This document shows, piece by piece, positions 12,806-17,901 of a stretch of 17,901 bases of DNA. Under the pieces are notes generated by a model. That model saw nothing but the letters and a program-made list of their open reading frames with translations. It had not been told where the DNA came from and made no database searches. The position numbers and the translations under genes are program-made. Source of the DNA: Planctomycetaceae bacterium (GTDB taxonomy: Bacteria > Planctomycetota > Planctomycetia > Pirellulales > Thermoguttaceae); contig JAITKS010000415.1 in the NCBI GenBank assembly GCA_031278315.1, forward strand, positions 1 through 17,901, given 5' to 3'. Position 1 is the first letter of the stretch. Each line of letters begins with the position of its first letter.

Positions 12806-15800
12806 ATGATTCATATCAAATTAAAATTTATTATTTCATTTTTAACCATACTAATCGTTGCCGCCGAATTGACAACATTTGTATCCGCACAAAATCAACG
12901 TTTGCAAAGAGTGATAAACGAATACATGACTCAAAATCCCGACAAAATAAAATCTAAAAATACCGGCAATAATCCCCCCAATATTTCGCCCTCTTGGAAG
13001 CCTCAACTTACATCAACACCAAATTCAACATCAAATTCAACACCAAATTCAATATCAAATTCAACATCAACATTAGCATCGCCGAATTATAATTATAATC
13101 AGAATCCCAATCTATCATTACCCAATAATGTAAATATCAACAATTCTAATATCAATCCTGCTGGTCATTCTACGCCGTCCATACCTAATTTGGGAATCGA
13201 CGACACGTCAAAATCTGTGTCCAAAGTTTACATTGGCGATCCGCGTGATCCTCTCAATTTGAATTTCGATCCTACATGGATTAGCTCGCCTAATCGCGTT
13301 ATTCTGCCGTGCGACGAAACAAATAATGATATCCGAATCAACGATGCATTTTTTATCAATTCACTCACCGGATGGGCTGCAGGAGATCGCGGAATTATAT
13401 GGCACACAAACGACGGCGGTAAATCATGGGAAATGCAACAAACTCCGATTTCTTGTATCATAAAAAGTATATCATTTATAAACGAACATCTCGGAATAGC
13501 TGTAGGCGGTTATAGATTCCCGCTGACACAACATAGCAAAGGATTAATTTTCGTTACATTTAATGGCGGTAAAAATTGGAATACTCACTCTATCAACGGA
13601 ACTCCATTTTTACACCGTGTCAAAATGTTCGATAATCAACGCGGAATAATCGTTGGCGAATCTTCCGAACATTGTCCTTCGGGTCTGTTTACAACTAAAG
13701 ACGGCGGAAGAACTTGGACTCCGTATCAGTCTGATAAAACAATCGGATGGCTCACGGCAGATTTTATAGACGAATCAAACGGTATCGGAATCGATACACA
13801 AAATAATGTCTATTCGACAAATTACACTGCGAAAATCAATTTGCCAAAAAAACAAATTCCTGACATCGACAACATAAAATTCAACTATATTAAATTCGCT
13901 AATTTTGATTTATCTACAAACACGATTTCCGACAATAATATTTCCTCGAAAACAATCAACGGTTGGCTTGTTGGAAGTAAAAGCACTATCCTAACAACTA
14001 CCGATAAAGGATTAAATTGGGATGTTACAGCAGGAAAATTACCTGTCGGCAATGCGGGGATAAATCTTGAATTGAACACGGTCGAAGTTATAGGTAACGA
14101 TATTTGGACAGCCGGCAGTCCCGGAACTTTTATTTATCATTCCAACGACTCCGGTAAAACTTGGAAAGCAGCTGCAACCGGCGTTAATGCTTCAATACGA
14201 AAAATTACATTCGTTGATAATCTCAACGGTTGGGCAGTCGGCGATCTCGGTACGATACTCGCAACGACAAACGGCGGCATGAATTGGACAATACAAAAAA
14301 TCGGCGCACGCCGTCTTGCTGCTCTTGGTATTTTCGGGAAAGCGTCTGATAAAATTCCGTTTGAAGTATTTGCTTATCTTTGTTCAAATCAAGGTTACAT
14401 CGGCGGAGCGGCTTTTGTTTTTCGCGATAACATGCATTGCGACAATTCAAAACATATTGAAAACGGTGTCGATATAAATACGGCACACGAAGCAATGTTG
14501 CGAGTAGGTGTAAGTATGACATCTGAAATAACCGGTTTGCAAACTGGGTCTGATGAAATTCAAACTACTTACGAACAACTCGTTAAGCAAATAAATAAAA
14601 GTACAACTGACGGAAAAGGAATGGAACAGATCAGAAAAAATCTAGTTTGCACAATAAGACAATGGCAGCCCGACATAATTATCGGTACGAATATTAATAT
14701 CACAAACATTAACGTTACAAAAAATCCTGTTCAAGAATTAGTGTTGCGTGAAATAATGGAAGCGGTGAAAGCAGCGGCAGATGCGTCGATTTTTCCAGAG
14801 CAGATTTCACAACTTGGTTTATCGGCATGGGAAGTTAAAAGAGTACATTTAGCATTATTAGACGAGACAACAAACGGTAACAATGCCGGAAGTTTAGTAG
14901 GTGAAATAAACATTCGGACAACCGATCCGCTTTCAAGATTAGGTATTTCGATCGAAGAGGCTGCATATATTTCGCATGGTCTTGTTGAGCGGGAATGGCG
15001 GGCAAAACCTGCCGTGCTTGGTTTTACTACGCCGGTTGATAATACACCGACAACAGGCAACTTAAATTTATTTGCCGGAATTGAATCTCAAGTCGGAATC
15101 TCAAAACGATCGGCGATTTTAGATTATTCGTCGAAGTGGGTTGAAGTAACACGCCGAATAAAAAAACGTCAATACACGGACAGAATTATTCGCGACATGA
15201 TCAAAAACGCAACAGCTAAAGGAAAATCGCCAAGTGAAATTCGGCTCGTTTCACACGCTGAAGAATTAACACGCAAAATTGACCGCGATTGCGCAGTTCA
15301 AACATTGATCGAATTAGGAAGACGCTACCACGCTGCCGGTGATATCGATGCAGCAGCAGAAGCATATAATATTGTTGTAAGTCAATATGTTGATCATCCG
15401 CTTGCAAAACACGCTTTGTTATGGACGTCACAACATTACGCCGCCGAAGAAACTTGTTGGCGCGATTTTATGAAAAATCATCAACCAGCAGCAGCTTTGA
15501 GAACGACGAATTATCTCAATTCTGAATCTGTATCAGCAGTATCAAACGGAACAAATAATTTTCGTTACAATAATAATTCGGGAAATAATAATTCGGGAAA
15601 TAATAATTCGTCGTATAATAATCTTGTGCATAATTCATATAACGGAATAATTCCGGCAGCTTCGATAGCAGATCGAGGTCAATTATCGCCGGAGCCGCCG
15701 AAGCAAGAGCTTATAAATTCACCTGATAATAAATTACAAGAAACGATAAACCGTCTGTTTGGATTTCGATTAGATACGAGTTTAAAATTAGCAGAATATT

Positions 15801-16759
15801 CGCGTCAGAATTTTCCAGAGTTTGCAGATGATATTCGTTCTCGATTTTCTTGGGCTGCCGTTTTACGGCGTCGCGGTTTTGGTCATGATTCAGCACGTTA
15901 TTATCAAGTTCGCGGCGGAGAATCTTACGACGATATTTGGAGTATGAGAGCGCGGGCAGAACATAAATTGTGGAACGTCTTAAATAACATTGACAGCAAC
16001 GATCCCGTAACAAATAAAACAGATAAAACAGATAATAACGTAACGAAAAATAAAACAACACAAAACGATGAATTGATGATTCCTGTAATGGCTGCGGTAT
16101 TTACTCCAAATATTCCGTTTCTTGATGGTGAGTTTGACAACAATTCTGCCCGTGAATCTCAAACGTGGTCGAAAGCTAATTTATATTCGCTCACGCCGTC
16201 GAAACAGCGTTACAAGTTGGAAGAACTTTTTAACAATAAACGATTCAGTCCGGCAAACAAACAAGTAAGACAATCTATTTCCGAATCAAAAAATTTTGGT
16301 ACGAAAGTAATGTTTATGTATGATTCGCATCATTTATACATTGGCTTTAGATGTCCTAAAGTTTCCGGTTTTACGTATCCGCCGATACCGGAACGCCCGC
16401 GAACACGTGATTCAAATATTTTAGATCAAGACCGCATAGAAATTTTAATTGATGTAGATCGGGATTACAGTACGTTTTATTCGTGGATGATAGATTCACG
16501 CGGATGGGCGGTAGATTCATACTTCGGCGACAAGAAATGGAACTCCGCTTGTTATATTGCAAGAAAAGACGACAATAATGCGTGGTATATTGAGACGGCA
16601 ATATCTCTGGACTCGTTATCGAGTAATTTACCAAAGTCGAAAACCGTGTGGGGAGTAGGTATAAGACGAATCGTACCAGGTGTAGGAATCGAATGTTGGA
16701 ACGCTGAAAATTCTATCAATTTAGCAGAAGGAATAGGATTTCTAATGTTCGGCGATTAG
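12806..16759 (+). CDS. Secreted multidomain protein: YCF48 propeller, PIG-L-like domain, TPR-like region, CBM9-like domain
   Basis: The 1317-residue product starts with a signal peptide (hydrophobic 8-20, likely cleavage after VSA near residue 28). An Asn/Ser/Thr/Pro-rich linker (50-135) follows. Residues 179-500 hold about six to seven YCF48/BNR blades with motifs such as GWAAGDRGIIWHTNDGGKSW, LFTTKDGGRTW and GWAVGDLGTILATTNGGMNW. Residues 501-690 resemble a PIG-L/LmbE deacetylase fold (RRLAALGIFG, HEAMLRVGVS, RQWQPDIIIGTN, EAVKAAADAS, LSAWEVKRV), but the metal-binding HPDD motif is absent (GKASD instead). Residues 830-880 look like TPR repeats, and an Asn-rich linker lies at 905-945. Residues 1093-1316 match the CBM9-like/DOMON-type fold (FLDGEFD, VMFMYDSHHLYIGFR, DQDRIEILIDVDRD, AWYIETAISLDSL). 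It is probably exported to the cell surface. The ligand and role are unknown. It starts at the ATG at 12806 without Shine-Dalgarno and is probably transcribed from its own promoter. Confidence 0.85.
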   Translation: MIHIKLKFIISFLTILIVAAELTTFVSAQNQRLQRVINEYMTQNPDKIKSKNTGNNPPNISPSWKPQLTSTPNSTSNSTPNSISNSTSTLASPNYNYNQNPNLSLPNNVNINNSNINPAGHSTPSIPNLGIDDTSKSVSKVYIGDPRDPLNLNFDPTWISSPNRVILPCDETNNDIRINDAFFINSLTGWAAGDRGIIWHTNDGGKSWEMQQTPISCIIKSISFINEHLGIAVGGYRFPLTQHSKGLIFVTFNGGKNWNTHSINGTPFLHRVKMFDNQRGIIVGESSEHCPSGLFTTKDGGRTWTPYQSDKTIGWLTADFIDESNGIGIDTQNNVYSTNYTAKINLPKKQIPDIDNIKFNYIKFANFDLSTNTISDNNISSKTINGWLVGSKSTILTTTDKGLNWDVTAGKLPVGNAGINLELNTVEVIGNDIWTAGSPGTFIYHSNDSGKTWKAAATGVNASIRKITFVDNLNGWAVGDLGTILATTNGGMNWTIQKIGARRLAALGIFGKASDKIPFEVFAYLCSNQGYIGGAAFVFRDNMHCDNSKHIENGVDINTAHEAMLRVGVSMTSEITGLQTGSDEIQTTYEQLVKQINKSTTDGKGMEQIRKNLVCTIRQWQPDIIIGTNINITNINVTKNPVQELVLREIMEAVKAAADASIFPEQISQLGLSAWEVKRVHLALLDETTNGNNAGSLVGEINIRTTDPLSRLGISIEEAAYISHGLVEREWRAKPAVLGFTTPVDNTPTTGNLNLFAGIESQVGISKRSAILDYSSKWVEVTRRIKKRQYTDRIIRDMIKNATAKGKSPSEIRLVSHAEELTRKIDRDCAVQTLIELGRRYHAAGDIDAAAEAYNIVVSQYVDHPLAKHALLWTSQHYAAEETCWRDFMKNHQPAAALRTTNYLNSESVSAVSNGTNNFRYNNNSGNNNSGNNNSSYNNLVHNSYNGIIPAASIADRGQLSPEPPKQELINSPDNKLQETINRLFGFRLDTSLKLAEYSRQNFPEFADDIRSRFSWAAVLRRRGFGHDSARYYQVRGGESYDDIWSMRARAEHKLWNVLNNIDSNDPVTNKTDKTDNNVTKNKTTQNDELMIPVMAAVFTPNIPFLDGEFDNNSARESQTWSKANLYSLTPSKQRYKLEELFNNKRFSPANKQVRQSISESKNFGTKVMFMYDSHHLYIGFRCPKVSGFTYPPIPERPRTRDSNILDQDRIEILIDVDRDYSTFYSWMIDSRGWAVDSYFGDKKWNSACYIARKDDNNAWYIETAISLDSLSSNLPKSKTVWGVGIRRIVPGVGIECWNAENSINLAEGIGFLMFGD
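13017..13068. repeat. 12-bp tandem repeat in the linker of the 1317-residue protein
   Basis: About four units of (A/C)(C/T)CAAATTCAAC encode the TPNSTSNSTPNSISNS run. Length variation between strains would be expected. Confidence 0.7.
15568..15610. repeat. 15-bp tandem repeat encoding an Asn/Ser/Gly linker
   Basis: Nearly identical units of AATAATAATTCGGGA, about three, encode NNNSG repeats between the TPR-like region and the C-terminal domain. Confidence 0.75.
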
Positions 16760-16803
16760 ACTAAAAACAATTATTAAACCTTTCATTAAAATATTTCAAT
16801 AGT

Positions 16804-16943
16804 GAATTTCTAAAAACCTAATGTAAAAATTTATTGTTAGAATGAACGCAGCCGATCCGCATATTTAGACATTTTTTTGTACAAAAAAAGTGCAGACTAG
16901 ACGCTTATATTCCTCCTAATATTATTTTTTATTTTTAGAAATT
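16804..16943. repeat. Family A MITE-like element, copy 2 (complete, inverted relative to copy 1)
   Basis: The terminal repeats AATTTCTAAAAA (16804-16815) and TTTTTAGAAATT (16932-16943) match perfectly. The left part, including AACCTAATGTAAAAATTTAT, is the reverse complement of the right end of copy 1. The GC-rich palindromes have decayed, but the central palindrome TTTTTTTGTACAAAAAAA (16872-16889) is perfect and one pair longer than in copy 4. It begins 44 bp after the stop of the large secreted-protein gene, in the 349-bp gap that otherwise holds only the family C element before 17109. Confidence 0.85.
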
Positions 16944-17020
16944 ACCGATAGAATTTTTGTCTTTAGGCTATACAACTTGTACTGCGATTTTCGGCGATAT
17001 GAAAGTTATTCATTAAAAAG

Positions 17021-17093
17021 CCTGCTTCCCAATTGTTGATAAACAAACTGCTCGAATCGAAAATTAAGGTGAGAGCAGTTTAAATATTACCAT
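17021..17093 (+). promoter_or_regulatory. Family C upstream element (gene at 17109)
   Basis: The stretch runs from CCTGCTTCCCAATTG to CAGTTTAAATATTACC and ends 15 bp before the ATG. It contains a perfect 9-bp inverted repeat, AAACTGCTC (17045-17053) and GAGCAGTTT (17073-17081), with a 19-base spacer. Its counterpart upstream of the preceding gene is at 12709-12777. It could be an operator or the stem of a leader RNA. Confidence 0.5.
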
Positions 17094-17108
17094 TTTTTAA
17101 AAAATCCA

Positions 17109-17744
17109 ATGACCTCACCGCCGCCATTTTCTGCAAAGTCATCTTCATCGGATCCGAATAAGGATTCGGATTTATCTTCTTCGTCAAAGTCGGTTCCGCC
17201 TCCGTTTCAACCTCATCGTGAAATTAAACATCAGCAGCCTCCGCCGGTACCAAATAAAAAATTCGGTGATTTAACTCTCAACGAGATCGCAATTCTTTTG
17301 CCGCCGGAAGAAGATGACGAGTCGCAAGAACCGGTTACTACATCGAATCGAGCTGCGAACATTCCGCCAACGCAAGATTTACCGAAGAAGCCGCCAATGA
17401 TAAATATCGCCGCTTTAACAGAGGAAGCCAATGCAGAAAAAGAACGATTACAAAAAAGCTCTTTTGTAAAATCGCTTGTTGAGCAAAAAAGAAAAAAAGA
17501 ACGGAAAACATTAATTGTTACATTAATTTTATCAATTATCGGAGCGATTATCGTTACGATTTTAATGGCGTATTTGTTATCGCCTTCACAGTTACAAAAA
17601 TATGAACAATCGGTAGAAAGCAATGTCAATACAACAATCGAACAAGACAAAAATAATGAAAATCAACCAAACGATACAAACAATAACTATCCCCAACTAG
17701 AACTAATCGAACCAAGCGATTCATCAGACAACAATAGTTTGTAA
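17109..17744 (+). CDS. Proline-rich single-pass membrane protein of unknown function
   Basis: The 211-residue product has a long, Pro/Ser-rich, probably disordered N-terminal part (1-100, with PPPF, VPPPFQP and QQPPPVP), a charged helical stretch (103-133, ending in EQKRKKERK), one membrane segment (134-157, LIVTLILSIIGAIIVTILMAYLL) and a short Asn/Gln/Asp-rich tail. The basic residues before the membrane segment put the N-terminus in the cytoplasm and the tail outside. No catalytic domain is recognisable. The gene follows the large secreted-protein gene on the same strand and carries the same family C element upstream, so joint expression is plausible. The ATG at 17109 is the first in frame; no Shine-Dalgarno is visible. 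Its function is unknown; it resembles the small accessory membrane proteins common in planctomycetes. Confidence 0.7.
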   Translation: MTSPPPFSAKSSSSDPNKDSDLSSSSKSVPPPFQPHREIKHQQPPPVPNKKFGDLTLNEIAILLPPEEDDESQEPVTTSNRAANIPPTQDLPKKPPMINIAALTEEANAEKERLQKSSFVKSLVEQKRKKERKTLIVTLILSIIGAIIVTILMAYLLSPSQLQKYEQSVESNVNTTIEQDKNNENQPNDTNNNYPQLELIEPSDSSDNNSL

Positions 17745-17768
17745 GTAATAAGATTAATAGTTAGTAAT

Positions 17769-17881
17769 AATAATATATCAGCAGAATAATTTATTGTTCT
17801 CGGTAACGCGGTCGTCTCGACCGCATCTTTAGGCGTTTTTTGTACAAAAAAGATGCAGGCGGGACGCCTGCGTTCCCGCCG
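17769..17881 (+). repeat. Family A element with motif D, copy 4 (runs to the window edge)
   Basis: It starts with motif D (17769-17797, TATCAGCAGAATAATTTATT), followed by palindromes GCGGTCGTCTCGACCGC (17808-17824), TTTTTTGTACAAAAAA (17836-17851) and GCAGGCGGGACGCCTGC (17855-17871). The order is the same as in copy 1 read on the minus strand. The right end may continue outside the window. Its left flank is that of copy 3, not the AATTTCTAAAAA end of copies 1 and 2. Confidence 0.8.
17808..17830 (+). terminator. Possible terminator of the gene at 17109 inside repeat A
   Basis: A 7-bp stem GCGGTCG/CGACCGC with loop TCT is followed by ATCTTT, 64 bp after the stop codon. The T-run is weak, so the call is tentative. 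Confidence 0.25.
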
Positions 17882-17901
17882 GCTAAAATATTTTTTAGTA
17901 A

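Noticed and set aside
17231..17650. Minus-strand open frame of 139 codons
   Set aside because: It is antisense to the proline-rich membrane protein gene, whose composition and membrane segment make more sense.

Overview
The window looks like a piece of an AT-rich chromosome from a planctomycete or a close relative in the PVC group. The assignment is inferred. It rests on an aspartate kinase of about 590 residues with four ACT domains, on a very large secreted protein that begins with a YCF48-type propeller and ends in a CBM9-like domain, and on the near absence of Shine-Dalgarno sequences. No rRNA, tRNA, CRISPR array or transposase gene was seen.

Layout. Bases 1-1265 are a minus-strand accessory patch: two tandem paralogues with a coiled-coil N-terminus (the complete one carries a PD-(D/E)XK-like domain, the other runs off the left edge) and an upstream small ORF. 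The plus-strand lysC follows (1641-3410). An ABC-2-like membrane protein (3775-4695, minus) then diverges from an orphan RecF/OLD-like AAA ATPase (4866-6098, plus). A minus-strand block holds, in transcription order, ilvC (11707-10703), hflX (10403-9072), a short-chain dehydrogenase (9033-8215) and a GT39-like membrane glycosyltransferase (8059-6347). After 1.1 kb without an intact gene come a 1317-residue secreted multidomain protein (12806-16759, plus) and a small proline-rich single-pass membrane protein (17109-17744, plus).

Function. LysC and IlvC are amino-acid biosynthesis enzymes, and HflX is a ribosome-associated GTPase. The ATPase and nuclease-like paralogues are accessory genes of unknown role. 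The two plus-strand genes at the right share a conserved upstream element and may be co-regulated.

The most notable non-coding content is a dense set of dispersed repeats. Family A is a MITE-like element of about 140 bp with terminal repeats related to AATTTCTAAAAA and three nested palindromes. It occurs as two complete copies in opposite orientation, two half copies and one stub reduced to its ends. Family B is a long inverted structure around a conserved block of about 45 bp (two copies). Family C is an upstream element seen clearly before two genes, with a third degenerate copy. Motif D (consensus near TATCAGTAGAAT) lies at gene borders and in places forms the last codons of genes.
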